Below, in pieces: positions 1 through 7,388 of a DNA stretch of 47,394 nucleotides. Position numbers and translations under genes: made by a program. Positions within the stretch are counted from its first letter, which is position 1. Each line of letters opens with the position of its first letter. The DNA is from a virus. The notes under the pieces are model-generated. The model worked only from the letters and a program-made list of their open reading frames with translations, searched no databases and was not told the DNA's origin. The stretch is taken from the IMG/VR virus record IMGVR_UViG_3300008267_000082, positions 1 to 47,394 of that record. The stretch is one strand, 5' to 3'.

Positions 1-342
1 GATTATTATCATAGAAAAGACGGAGACGGAGGTTCTTGTTATCGTTGGGCTTATTACGATTTGTTAGAAAAAAGTGGAGCTATAAGCGACACTACAAAAG
101 CTTTACAAAAAGAAATAGATGAATTGGCTGATCATATAATTGCAGAAGAAAAATGCGTACATCAATCAGAACAAAAGTATATGGTTGTGTGTGACGATGA
201 TTGTGTTTATGAAGGAATATACTCTATGCTGGAATTGCAAGAGTTCTTCTGCGATAAGGATCCTGATGATTACACAATTATAGAAGCTGGTAACGCTATC
301 AAACTTGAAAAGAAAGTAACAACAACATTTACAATAAAATAA
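1..342 (+). CDS. Hypothetical protein, 5' end outside window
   Basis: The reading frame is open from base 1 to the stop at 342, so the true start lies left of the window and only the last 113 residues are seen. The visible part begins with an aromatic, glycine-rich stretch (residues 1-20, with YYH, GDGGS and RWAYYD), followed by a helical, charged segment and a C-terminal acidic region with several cysteines (around CDDDCVYEG and FFCDKD). I do not recognise a family. It lies six bases before the next gene and is probably co-transcribed with it. A TTG at 61 could be called as a start, but the open upstream frame of similar composition argues against it. Confidence 0.6.
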   Translation, partial: DYYHRKDGDGGSCYRWAYYDLLEKSGAISDTTKALQKEIDELADHIIAEEKCVHQSEQKYMVVCDDDCVYEGIYSMLELQEFFCDKDPDDYTIIEAGNAIKLEKKVTTTFTIK

Positions 343-348
343 TTAGCT

Positions 349-567
349 ATGAAACAACATATTTATGTTAAAGACAAATTTAGAAAAAATCCTTTATCGT
401 TAGAACCTGGTGGACACGATGTAACAATTATTTATGCTGATGGTTTTTCTCAGACTTACGATAAGGTAAAAAATCCCAGAGCGTTCATCGCTAAAGTTAG
501 TGATGATCCGAAAAGGCAATTTAAGATCGTTTCTATAACTGTAGATGGAAAGCCATTCACATCATAA
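349..567 (+). CDS. Small conserved-looking hypothetical protein
   Basis: A 72-residue basic protein with alternating hydrophobic residues in its middle (VTIIYADGFSQTYD) and end (FKIVSITVDGKPF), which suggests a small beta-sheet fold. There are no cysteines, membrane segments or catalytic motifs. The ATG follows six bases after the upstream stop in an A/T-rich context without a Shine-Dalgarno sequence. It is the last gene before a TATTTATTA promoter-like motif at 585-593. Function unknown. Confidence 0.6.
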   Translation: MKQHIYVKDKFRKNPLSLEPGGHDVTIIYADGFSQTYDKVKNPRAFIAKVSDDPKRQFKIVSITVDGKPFTS

Positions 568-584
568 TATCTATAAAGTTCACA

Positions 585-593
585 TATTTATTA
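585..593 (+). promoter_or_regulatory. Candidate late promoter motif TATTTATTA
   Basis: TATTTATTA lies 16 bases before the ATG at 610, in the gap after the previous gene. The same motif recurs before many unit starts on both strands and is probably recognised by the gp55-like sigma factor encoded at 23310-24059. The assignment is inferred from recurrence and position only. Confidence 0.5.
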
Positions 594-609
594 ATAAAAA
601 AATAAACTA

Positions 610-1641
610 ATGAAAGATTTTAATTTACAAAAATATCTTAGAGAAAATCCTCTTACTAAACAAAGTAAGACTCTATCTAAAGGCAAAATAAACGAAGCGT
701 TCGAAGGTTTCGGTGGAGTTAGATCAATCGCTCCTATTCACGAAGCTCCAATCCAAACAAAAGATTTCAATTGGGATCCTACAGATACTGCTGATTACGA
801 TGAGCAATCTCGGCCAAATAAATGGATTGCTGATATCGATCGTATGCAACCAGCTTATGGAGATTGGAAAGCGAGTTGGGAACACCCTGGTTTAATCGTT
901 TGGTCTCACGCTGATATTCCTGATGCAGTTGTAGTTGCTACTCAAGGTTGGGATGGCAAAGGTACGCCGGTTGAATTTCAATCTGTTAAAGGTTCATCTC
1001 AAATGTTAAAAGTCTTAGATCAAGACGATTTTCCAAATATAAAAGCTTACATTGCTGCTATCGCTCCTTATCTTGATATGGTTGAAGACGCTAATCTAAA
1101 TCCTACAGGAGAAAGAGAGCCAATGGGCACAAGCGAATTTCAAGGAGTACACGAAGACGGATATATGGGAACTAAATACGGTTCTTCTGAAGATATGGCA
1201 GTAGATATGGTTAAAACTGGGATAAGAGAAGGTCTTGCTGGAATGAAAACTCTTTTTGTAATGGACTACCAATCAGGAACAGTATTCTCTAAAATGATTC
1301 CTAGTAACATGCAATCTGAGGAGATCGAAGAAATGCTTGCTGACGAGTATGGAATGAGTCCTAACGATGTTTATTATATGATTACCAATAAAGCACAAGT
1401 AGAAGATCTTGACGATCAAGCAATAGAAGAAGGAAGTATGATATTTGATAAAGGTTGGCAATACGATGACGATGAAGAAGAGATGCCAAGCAGAATCGAA
1501 GGTCTTGTGGACCAAAGACAGCTTGCTAAATTCTCTGAGACTGTTATGGCGATCGCTCAAGATTTAGACGATGAGGGATTCGATGCTCAAGATATTAAAA
1601 AATTCTTGAAAGATAAACTTGACGATATGATTATTGCTTAA
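610..1641 (+). CDS. Probable internal head protein with capsid-targeting-like N-terminus
   Basis: This 343-residue acidic protein begins MKDFNLQKYLREN. The hydrophobic start ending in L10-R11-E12 resembles the capsid-targeting peptides of T4 internal proteins, which are cut by the gp21 protease after L/I-x-E. A second site, I27-N28-E29, follows. Nearly the same opening (F-x-L/F-x-K-Y-L-x-E-N) is found on the proteins at 36451 and 43664, which points to a shared signal rather than a shared function. The middle (around residues 90-130, with WEHPGLIVWSH and ATQGWDG) looks like a globular domain, and the C-terminus is helical and acidic. I do not recognise an enzyme family. A strong terminator follows. 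Confidence 0.6.
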   Translation: MKDFNLQKYLRENPLTKQSKTLSKGKINEAFEGFGGVRSIAPIHEAPIQTKDFNWDPTDTADYDEQSRPNKWIADIDRMQPAYGDWKASWEHPGLIVWSHADIPDAVVVATQGWDGKGTPVEFQSVKGSSQMLKVLDQDDFPNIKAYIAAIAPYLDMVEDANLNPTGEREPMGTSEFQGVHEDGYMGTKYGSSEDMAVDMVKTGIREGLAGMKTLFVMDYQSGTVFSKMIPSNMQSEEIEEMLADEYGMSPNDVYYMITNKAQVEDLDDQAIEEGSMIFDKGWQYDDDEEEMPSRIEGLVDQRQLAKFSETVMAIAQDLDDEGFDAQDIKKFLKDKLDDMIIA

Positions 1642-1668
1642 TAAAATAATGTAACACAAAAGATAAAG

Positions 1669-1689
1669 CCCCCTTTTTGGGGGTTTTTT
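1669..1689 (+). terminator. Rho-independent terminator
   Basis: CCCCC (1669-1673), loop TTTTT, GGGGG (1679-1683), then six T. It lies 28 bases after the stop of the gene at 610-1641 and before the ATG at 1714. The stem is short but pure G:C. Confidence 0.85.
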
Positions 1690-1713
1690 ATTATATTTAA
1701 CTAAATAAAAGTT

Positions 1714-2469
1714 ATGCGATTAGATATTTCTCCTTACAACACAAGACAAGAGCAATATAGAGACGATCCATGGAAGATGATGATGGTATGCTTTATGCTC
1801 AATCAAACAAGTCACAAACAAGTCGACCAGATACGCGAAGAGTTTTTCAATAGATTTCCCGATGCAGAGAGTTTGGTCTTAGCGGACGAATCAGAAATAG
1901 CTCAGATCATAAAGATTTTAGGATTCTATAATAAAAGAGCAAAAGCTTGGAAGCAATTTAGTCTTGAGTGGATAGCGGCGGTCGATAAATTTGGTAGCAC
2001 AGATATTCCTGTAGACGAGCTAGCTAAAATGCGGGGTGTTGGCAAGTATGCGTTGGATTCGTGGAAAGTATTTCAGTTATATCAATACGATATAGAAGTC
2101 AACGATCACGTATTGGATTGGTATGTTATTTGGGCAAAAGCAGAAAAGGAGAGATTGACGAGAGAGAGTTTGCCTTGGAAACCTATGAGCGTTTATTATT
2201 TGCATTTTGAAGATGATAGAGAAGCATTTCACAATTGGAATAACTGTCAAGACTACGTTTGTTGTGTAATGGCAAGAACTCAAAACGAAGCAATAGAAGT
2301 TACACGATATGTTGCTCTTGACCAGAAAAAAGCCAAACACATAAAGATATTAGGCATAGGACATTGTAAGGAAGAGTGGACAGATTATGAACAACCGATG
2401 AGAACAAATGAAATGGAAATGCGTCAAGAATTAGATGCGATGTTCGAAAGGATCTACGCAAAAAGTTAG
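1714..2469 (+). CDS. HhH-GPD DNA glycosylase-like protein (MBD4/EndoIII superfamily)
   Basis: Residues 20-140 match the helix-hairpin-helix glycosylase fold: an opening helix ending MVCFMLNQTS (24-33), a hairpin with MRGVGKYALDSWKVF (106-120), and the likely catalytic aspartate in VNDHVLDWY (D131), at the place of the MBD4 catalytic Asp. The iron-sulfur cysteines of EndoIII are absent, as in MBD4. Members of the family cut the glycosidic bond of damaged or mispaired bases such as T or U opposite G. About 110 residues follow the glycosylase domain; they carry N-N-C-Q-D-Y-V-C-C and are unlike any domain I recognise. The gene is followed by two helical proteins of possible DNA-modification function, so it may act on a modified base rather than in general repair. 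A weak TATATTTAA lies upstream. Confidence 0.75.
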   Translation: MRLDISPYNTRQEQYRDDPWKMMMVCFMLNQTSHKQVDQIREEFFNRFPDAESLVLADESEIAQIIKILGFYNKRAKAWKQFSLEWIAAVDKFGSTDIPVDELAKMRGVGKYALDSWKVFQLYQYDIEVNDHVLDWYVIWAKAEKERLTRESLPWKPMSVYYLHFEDDREAFHNWNNCQDYVCCVMARTQNEAIEVTRYVALDQKKAKHIKILGIGHCKEEWTDYEQPMRTNEMEMRQELDAMFERIYAKS

Positions 2470-2477
2470 AATTTACA

Positions 2478-2486
2478 TATTTATAA
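2478..2486 (+). promoter_or_regulatory. Candidate late promoter motif TATTTATAA
   Basis: TATTTATAA is located 16 bases before the ATG at 2503, in the short gap after the glycosylase gene. It matches the motif seen at other unit starts. TATAAT is also present (2482-2487), so a host-type -10 element cannot be excluded. Confidence 0.5.
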
Positions 2487-2502
2487 TAAAACAAAAAACG
2501 TT

Positions 2503-3675
2503 ATGAGTCTATTGACGATGACTGAGTACTACTCAGAGTTTCTACGCTACTATCAGCTAGCAAAAATACAACAGGAAGAGTGCAATTTAGGCCTGATTCC
2601 TCACACAGAATCTTCTATTCAAGACGAACTTATGAAACACGTAGAACTCTACGATGTGGTTGAAAGGAAGTATGCTGGATTCTCTCAAATCGTAAACGAC
2701 ATATTCTACGGTTGGACAGATGAGCACCCTTATTGGAAACGTATGGAAGCCGGATTAGCGAGTGATCCAAGAAAAAAGATCGCTCCTCTATGGACAGGTA
2801 AAAAGAGTAAATTGAACACAGAAGCTTGGTTCTTTTTGTTTTTAGTTCACCGTCTTACAGGATCTGCTATTAATTACGCAAAGAAACCGAGTGGTTATCA
2901 CAACAGCATCTTATTTGATTTGCACGAATGCGATGACATTCCTCAAATGGTTCAAAAAATAAAAAATCGTATTTCTCCATTTTATACTTCAGTTGGTTAT
3001 CAAATTGCAGCATTTCCAAAACCAGAAGGCGCCTATAAAAGAGGTGGAGACTATTTCATTTGCGAGTGGGTTCCACAATTAGCTACAGACGTTTTGGCTT
3101 TCTTAGAAAAGGGCGGCACTAAAAAGAACTTTAGAGAAGTTGGAGATTTCATGTTCGCTTGGAATAAAGAGCGAGGATTTAGAATTTTTAAATTTCAATA
3201 TTCTGCGTTTATAGCAGATATTGCGGATTGGTTTCCTGAATATATAAACAAAGAGAGTCCATTCTATTACGGCACTAACGCAATTGAATGTTTAAACTAT
3301 CTAGCAAAAAAAATAAAAGGCGTTCCTCAAGAAGCATTCTTAGATCAAATAACAAGAAAAATATATGAAGATACCGGAGCGTATCCTTACAATAGCGAGG
3401 ACGTTACCTGTGACTTTATTCGTTATGTAGAAAACTACGTAAAACCCGGTAACGATTATCGACACTTAGACTACGACAATCTATGGAATAGTTGCGGAAT
3501 AAAAAATCATCCTTATGGCAGACAGAAAGCAATGTTAGATCTTAATTTAGTGCCTACGTTCAAAGATATAACTGATCATCCATCAGACGATAAAATTCTA
3601 AAGTCAATTGGAATGTCGGAAGCTGAATACAAAGAGAGAGTACACGTTTTATACAATACAGGAATTTTCCTATAA
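2503..3675 (+). CDS. Helical protein, possible thymine-hypermodification family
   Basis: A 390-residue, aromatic-rich, mostly helical protein. Notable blocks are FFLFLVHRLTGSAINY (about 107-122), SPFYTSVGYQIAAFPKP, GGDYFICEWVPQLATDVL and a C-terminal LDYDNLWNSCGIKNHPYG. There is no P-loop, Rossmann motif or metal-binding triad I can name. The general look, and its place between an HhH glycosylase-like gene and a second helical protein with a similar cysteine/histidine C-terminus, suggest the families first called glutamyl/putrescinyl-thymine pyrophosphorylases and later shown to include 5-hydroxymethyl-dU kinases and amino acid:DNA transferases. That placement is an inference from memory of the families and is weak for this gene. 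It is probably in one operon with its neighbours. Confidence 0.4.
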   Translation: MSLLTMTEYYSEFLRYYQLAKIQQEECNLGLIPHTESSIQDELMKHVELYDVVERKYAGFSQIVNDIFYGWTDEHPYWKRMEAGLASDPRKKIAPLWTGKKSKLNTEAWFFLFLVHRLTGSAINYAKKPSGYHNSILFDLHECDDIPQMVQKIKNRISPFYTSVGYQIAAFPKPEGAYKRGGDYFICEWVPQLATDVLAFLEKGGTKKNFREVGDFMFAWNKERGFRIFKFQYSAFIADIADWFPEYINKESPFYYGTNAIECLNYLAKKIKGVPQEAFLDQITRKIYEDTGAYPYNSEDVTCDFIRYVENYVKPGNDYRHLDYDNLWNSCGIKNHPYGRQKAMLDLNLVPTFKDITDHPSDDKILKSIGMSEAEYKERVHVLYNTGIFL

Positions 3676-3685
3676 ACAATAATTT

Positions 3686-4693
3686 ATGAGTGATATACAA
3701 TACATAAACACTTGCGAAGTTGAATTTAAAGGCAAGAAACCAAAAGACAGTTGGATGGCAAATTGGTCGTTAGACCAGAGATTAGATAAATTTTTTGAGT
3801 TTTGCAGAGTATTTGACGACAGACAAGATTCTTTATTGAAAGATGAGTATCAGATCTTTAGTCATCGTTTGCATTGGCACGAGCATCCATTCTGCGATCT
3901 TATGCAGTCTGTCACTGACAACGAATTGAGATTGTTTTACACTTTAGTATTTAGTTTCTCTAACGAACATTGGGGAACTCTAAATAAAATAATTAACGAA
4001 GGTACAAATGGTGCTCATGCTCATTTCCAAAACAACAGACACGCTAGAAACGATCTGTTTCAGATATACTATCCTAAAGGCACAAACGTAAAGGAATGGC
4101 TCCTGAATGGTCCCTACAAAGCAGCTAAGCATCTTGCTGAAGATCTTTTAGGATCTGTTGAAAGAGGTGAACGTAGAAAGTGGACCATGATGGAATTTGC
4201 TAAAGCTTTAGAATCCTATTTCAAAGAGCATCAGAACTTTAGAAGTCCTTTATATCCATGTAAAAACACTGCGAGATATATCGCTATGGCGTATCCTCAT
4301 TTGGTAGATCCCGAATCTATTCTTTTTGGAGGTACAGGTCATTTCGATGGACTACATCAAATTTTCGGTGGACACAATCTAAACGGTAAAGTGAAATACT
4401 CTATCAACGAAAGCGGTCTATTCATACCAGAAAACAAACAAGCAGAAACCTGGCTGCATCAGATGGACATTCTTGTAAACGATTCAAGAAATCCTATGAG
4501 AGAGCAGAAGTATTTGAATGTAGAAGATAAAACGTGTTTTTTCTGGAAGCACATATCTATTCAACATGGAGCTAAGAAGCCTACGAAAAACATTCCATAC
4601 ACTTGGATATTCTCAGACAACTTCAATCTCAGTAATCATTCAGATTTTTTAGATAATGTTAAACATAGAAATCTAATGTACGAAGAGGCTTAA
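3686..4693 (+). CDS. Helical protein, possible amino acid:DNA transferase / 5-hmdU kinase helical-domain relative
   Basis: This 335-residue protein lies 10 bases after the previous gene. It has HRLHWHEHPF (about 61-70), a glycine-rich FGGTGHFDGLHQIFGG (about 211-226), and near the C-terminus VEDKTCFFWKHISIQHGAKK. The order of a G-x-G-x-x-x-G-L block followed by an acidic-x-x-x-C-x-x-x-K block and a basic GxxKPxK tail resembles the helical domain of phage 5-hydroxymethyl-dU kinases and amino acid:DNA transferases, which decorate thymine in phage DNA. I am recalling these motifs, not aligning them, so the family call is tentative. No kinase P-loop is present, so if related it would be a transferase-type or stand-alone helical protein. 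Confidence 0.4.
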   Translation: MSDIQYINTCEVEFKGKKPKDSWMANWSLDQRLDKFFEFCRVFDDRQDSLLKDEYQIFSHRLHWHEHPFCDLMQSVTDNELRLFYTLVFSFSNEHWGTLNKIINEGTNGAHAHFQNNRHARNDLFQIYYPKGTNVKEWLLNGPYKAAKHLAEDLLGSVERGERRKWTMMEFAKALESYFKEHQNFRSPLYPCKNTARYIAMAYPHLVDPESILFGGTGHFDGLHQIFGGHNLNGKVKYSINESGLFIPENKQAETWLHQMDILVNDSRNPMREQKYLNVEDKTCFFWKHISIQHGAKKPTKNIPYTWIFSDNFNLSNHSDFLDNVKHRNLMYEEA

Positions 4694-4702
4694 TATTTAT
4701 AC
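4694..4702 (+). promoter_or_regulatory. Candidate late promoter motif TATTTATAC
   Basis: TATTTATAC begins immediately after the TAA ending at 4693 and lies 16 bases before the ATG at 4719. The spacing is the same as at 610 and 2503. Confidence 0.45.
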
Positions 4703-4718
4703 ATATAACAAATAAAAA

Positions 4719-4946
4719 ATGAAACCAATCATAGCCGTAGATAAGGCAAATCACTTTATAGCAGGGACAGTAATCTACTGTCTATCTTTATTTTTACTAT
4801 CAACGCTAGCGGCTCTAATACCAGTAATAGTTATCGGTATTGCTAAAGAAGTATACGATGAAAAGAAGAGAAAAGGTAGAGGAGACATTTGGGATTTTTT
4901 ATACACCGTAGCAGGAGCACTTCCTGTCTTAATAACACACTTATGA
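4719..4946 (+). CDS. Small membrane protein (D-K-x-x-H-F type)
   Basis: The 75 residues form two hydrophobic segments (about 12-42, broken by a short turn, and 62-74) around a charged stretch KEVYDEKKRKGRGD. The pattern D-K-x-x-H-F-x-A-G near the start, then G-I-A-K-E-x-x-D and D-x-x-x-T-x-x-G, is shared with small bacterial and phage membrane proteins of the YfiM/DUF2279 type, whose function is not established. In a phage, a two-helix protein of this size could be a holin, but nothing here proves it. Its stop overlaps the next ATG (ATGA), so the two are translationally coupled. Confidence 0.55.
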   Translation: MKPIIAVDKANHFIAGTVIYCLSLFLLSTLAALIPVIVIGIAKEVYDEKKRKGRGDIWDFLYTVAGALPVLITHL

Positions 4947-5221
4947 AAAATATAAAAAGAATACTAGGACTACCTCTAATAATAGGTATACCATTTCCAA
5001 TCTTATTTGCGGACCAAGACCATCAAATGTGGTATGTGGTATTAGCATATCTATTTGCATTTATTGGAACAGGGCTAACAATGGGATTTTCTAATTTCAA
5101 AACAAGACCATACCATATTGGTAATATGGATAGTGATAATATCCAACCAAAGATCAACCAAACATGGATGATATTTTTTATAGCACTTATTATCAATCTA
5201 ACCGTAGCTAATTTATTTTAA
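4943..5221 (+). CDS. Small integral membrane protein
   Basis: I place the start at the ATG at 4943, which overlaps the preceding TGA as ATGA; an earlier in-frame ATG at 4889 would lie deep in the upstream gene. The resulting 92 residues have three hydrophobic segments (about 7-22, 30-48 and 74-91) and a polar loop (49-73). The basic N-terminus MKNIKR favours an inside start. Together with the preceding gene it forms a two-gene membrane cassette, perhaps for lysis or superinfection exclusion. No family recognised. Confidence 0.55.
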   Translation: MKNIKRILGLPLIIGIPFPILFADQDHQMWYVVLAYLFAFIGTGLTMGFSNFKTRPYHIGNMDSDNIQPKINQTWMIFFIALIINLTVANLF

Positions 5222-5229
5222 CGTTCTGA

Positions 5230-5238
5230 TATTTATAA
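5230..5238 (+). promoter_or_regulatory. Candidate late promoter motif TATTTATAA, 2 bases before ATG
   Basis: TATTTATAA is separated from the ATG at 5241 by only GT. If the motif is a -10 type element as in T4 late promoters, transcription would begin at or just inside the start codon and the message would be leaderless. A second ATG lies nine bases on (MKLM). Confidence 0.45.
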
Positions 5239-5240
5239 GT

Positions 5241-5798
5241 ATGAAACTAATGAATCTCTTAATAGAGGCAGAATCAGAGCAACAAGTAGATGCAGTAGTA
5301 TCTCAATTAAAATCTAAAATGTCAGATCTTATAGACAACATCGAAGATACTATAGAAGACAAATCAAAAGAACAAAAAGAGGGCGCGGCAACTTACATAG
5401 GAGTAGCTCTAGCCATTCCACCAATATTGGGACTAATTGCTAAATTTGGTAAATACGCTTCAAGCGTAATCAATAGCGTTTTAGGAAGAGAACCAAAAAA
5501 TCAATCAGACGCAGAAAAATATTTTGGTCAAATGGCTAGAATAGCCGATGAATTACATCAAATCTATTTAAAACCTCTTGAGTTGGCGATTAGACCTTTC
5601 GTTAAAAATCCAGAAAAAGCTAAAAAGATTGCTAGTTTTATTTTCCATATAGTTGTAGCGTACATGTTTATAAATGCTGGTATAACCGCATTTGAAGCAA
5701 TTCAAGCAAAACACGTATCTCTTGCCACTTTAGAAACAGCTTTGGCTGCTATAAAAGGCGGAGAAGTTAAAGCATATATATCTAAATTACTTACTTAA
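5241..5798 (+). CDS. Probable internal head protein with hydrophobic segments
   Basis: The 185-residue product starts MKLMNLLIEAES, with L7-I8-E9 fitting a gp21-type capsid-targeting peptide. After a charged, coiled-coil-like stretch (10-48) there is a hydrophobic segment TYIGVALAIPPILGLIA (about 51-67), and a second one near 130-150 (IASFIFHIVVAYMFINAGI). A protein that is packaged in the head and can insert into membranes could help the DNA cross the inner membrane at injection; this is inference. No enzymatic motif is seen. The message may be leaderless because the promoter-like motif ends two bases before the ATG. Confidence 0.6.
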   Translation: MKLMNLLIEAESEQQVDAVVSQLKSKMSDLIDNIEDTIEDKSKEQKEGAATYIGVALAIPPILGLIAKFGKYASSVINSVLGREPKNQSDAEKYFGQMARIADELHQIYLKPLELAIRPFVKNPEKAKKIASFIFHIVVAYMFINAGITAFEAIQAKHVSLATLETALAAIKGGEVKAYISKLLT

Positions 5799-5817
5799 TT
5801 TTTTTAATTAAAGATAG

Positions 5818-6756
5818 ATGAAACAAAACATGAAAATTCTTAAGCTCATAATAGAGAGCTTAGACGAAGAGAAAAAAGGTTTGCCTAGTAATAACCCTAT
5901 GAAGCAAACGATGAATAGAGCTCAAGCTGCTAAAAAATTAGGTTCGGCTTTTAAAGCGACTAAAGTATCTGATTTCGTAGCTCAATTTAAAAAGATTGCT
6001 TCTGATCCTAAGGTTCAAGCAATTTTAAAAGCGGGTTTAACAGATGGGGATCCAAATGATGAGAAGTTAGATTACGCCAAAGTGAGTCTTCCGGTCCTTA
6101 ATTTGTTGCCTACTCAAAGTGAAATAGGATTCGATCAAAGTATAATGAATATTTTAACAGATCAATATCAGAGTTTGGCGAGTATATTAGATGGCAACGC
6201 AAACGTTGGCGGTCCAATTGTTACGTACAATAGCAAATACGTTATTGATGGTCACCATCGTTGGAGTCAAGTATACGCTGCAAATCCAAAAGCAAAAATG
6301 GAAGCTTTGAATATTCAAGGAGATTTGAAGCCAACAGAAATTTTAAAATTGGTTCACGCTGCTATTGCTGCAAAAATGGGGAAAGTACCAGGCGCTAATC
6401 CAAAAGGCATAAACATTTTAGCAGGTATAAATTTAAAACAAGTTCAAGACGCTGTTAATGCAAATCTAAAGCCAGAGGCCGAGAACTTATACAAAGAGAA
6501 AAGAAAGCTAGATAGCAAAGAAGCTATTGCAAAATATATATTCGGTAACTTGCAACAATTGATTAGAAAAAATAAACCAGTTGCAGGATCTCCAGGCAGA
6601 ATAAACATGCCACAAACAGACGCTGATAAACAACCAGCAACTACTAAATTATCTTTACTTCAAAAAGGCGTAATTAATTTTAAAGAGCCAGCAGACAAAG
6701 ACGTTAAAAGCGAAGCTCGTAGAATGGCAAAATTAGCAGGAATTAATAAGAAGTAA
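5818..6756 (+). CDS. ParB/Srx-like domain protein with capsid-targeting-like N-terminus
   Basis: The 312 residues contain YVIDGHHRWSQVYA (about 141-154), the hallmark of ParB/sulfiredoxin-like domains, which in different families bind and hydrolyse CTP, cut DNA or phosphorylate. The N-terminus MKQNMKILKLIIESLDEE carries I-I-E. If translation starts at the second ATG (5830), this becomes M-K-I-L-K-L-I-I-E, with the glutamate at residue 9 as in the other candidate internal proteins, so I slightly prefer 5830. The C-terminus is basic (SEARRMAKLAGINKK). As a packaged protein it could act on host DNA or on phage DNA early in infection. It is the last gene before a terminator. Confidence 0.65.
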   Translation: MKQNMKILKLIIESLDEEKKGLPSNNPMKQTMNRAQAAKKLGSAFKATKVSDFVAQFKKIASDPKVQAILKAGLTDGDPNDEKLDYAKVSLPVLNLLPTQSEIGFDQSIMNILTDQYQSLASILDGNANVGGPIVTYNSKYVIDGHHRWSQVYAANPKAKMEALNIQGDLKPTEILKLVHAAIAAKMGKVPGANPKGINILAGINLKQVQDAVNANLKPEAENLYKEKRKLDSKEAIAKYIFGNLQQLIRKNKPVAGSPGRINMPQTDADKQPATTKLSLLQKGVINFKEPADKDVKSEARRMAKLAGINKK

Positions 6757-6781
6757 TAAGGAAACTATCACATAATTGATG

Positions 6782-6810
6782 GGGAGCTCATGGTAGCTCC
6801 CTTTCTTTTT
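6782..6810 (+). terminator. Rho-independent terminator between convergent units
   Basis: The stem GGGAGCT (6782-6788) and AGCTCCC (6795-6801), with a six-base loop, is followed by TTTCTTTTT. It closes the plus-strand unit 25 bases after the stop at 6756. A second inverted repeat, CTATGGTT (6814-6821) / AACCATAG (6846-6853), lies behind it and has no T-run on either strand. The remaining bases to 6910 hold no gene. Confidence 0.85.
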
Positions 6811-6910
6811 GCCCTATGGTTACTATTAATGAGCTTTTTTGGTTAAACCATAGCTAAAGGGTGAGCTCCAAATCACATGGGTAACTCATTGGTAATCAAC
6901 GCGTTGCAAC

Positions 6911-7369
6911 TTATTGGTTTTCAATCTGTTGCTTGACGTCCCTTCTGAACCATTTGCCTTGAATATTCTCGTTGTAGCTGTCTGTGGAAAGCACTTCGTA
7001 TACCATCTGATAAAACACTTCGTAGTAGGAAAGTTGTTTTTTTGAGAAGCAAAATTCTATAATCTCTCTTTTGAATTTGTGTGGACCCAAAACTTTGACG
7101 TCTTCTAAAAGAGGCTTACAGCTGCCATAGTATTTTACCCAATCGGATTCTTTTACGATCTTGGTTTTGTTTGGTACCTTACCAGGTTTGCTCCACTCTG
7201 ATTTCTCTTTGAGAGTTAGTTTTTTGGTAAGTAAGTTTCTTAAGATTTTTTTACCGATATAGATTTTACCGGTTTCTGCGTTGTATATCTTATATACAAA
7301 TCCAATACAGTTTTCAGGAAAGTCTTCTAGAGTTAAATACTCTTGATCTTGATATAACCAATTTGTCAT
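6911..7369 (-). CDS. GIY-YIG-like endonuclease domain protein
   Basis: Residues 23-41 read GFVYKIYNAETGKIYIGKK, a GIY-YIG-type opening with the first motif as G-F-V-Y and the second as I-Y-I-G-K. Further on, ESDWVKYYGSCKPL fits a phage GIY-YIG subfamily in which a D-W-x-x-Y-Y-G-S block follows the catalytic region. The protein is 152 residues. Members cut DNA as homing or repair nucleases; free-standing versions are common in T4-like phages. It is the last gene of the minus-strand unit and is preceded by its own TATTTATAA motif, so it may be expressed separately from the tail genes. Confidence 0.7.
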   Translation of the reverse strand: MTNWLYQDQEYLTLEDFPENCIGFVYKIYNAETGKIYIGKKILRNLLTKKLTLKEKSEWSKPGKVPNKTKIVKESDWVKYYGSCKPLLEDVKVLGPHKFKREIIEFCFSKKQLSYYEVFYQMVYEVLSTDSYNENIQGKWFRRDVKQQIENQ

Positions 7370-7378
7370 AGCCTTTTA

Positions 7379-7387
7379 TTATAAATA
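7379..7387 (-). promoter_or_regulatory. Candidate late promoter motif TATTTATAA
   Basis: On the minus strand the motif ends nine bases before the ATG at 7369, in the gap after the structural gene at 7389-8216. It would drive the GIY-YIG gene. Confidence 0.5.
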
Positions 7388-7388
7388 T

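Noticed and set aside
61-63. TTG at 61 as the start of the first gene
   Set aside because: The frame is open to base 1 with similar composition, so the gene most likely begins outside the window.
1669-1713. Phase-variable or attachment site at the C/T/G run
   Set aside because: The run is a simple terminator hairpin; nothing suggests an integration site, and no integrase is seen.
3870-3900. Similarity of R-L-H-W-H in the protein at 3686 to photolyases
   Set aside because: Only this short block is similar; the FAD-binding pattern and the rest of the photolyase domain are absent.
4889-4942. N-terminal extension of the membrane protein at 4943
   Set aside because: The extra 18 codons lie within the upstream gene in another frame and have no hydrophobic or conserved character, while the ATGA overlap at 4943 is a typical coupled start.
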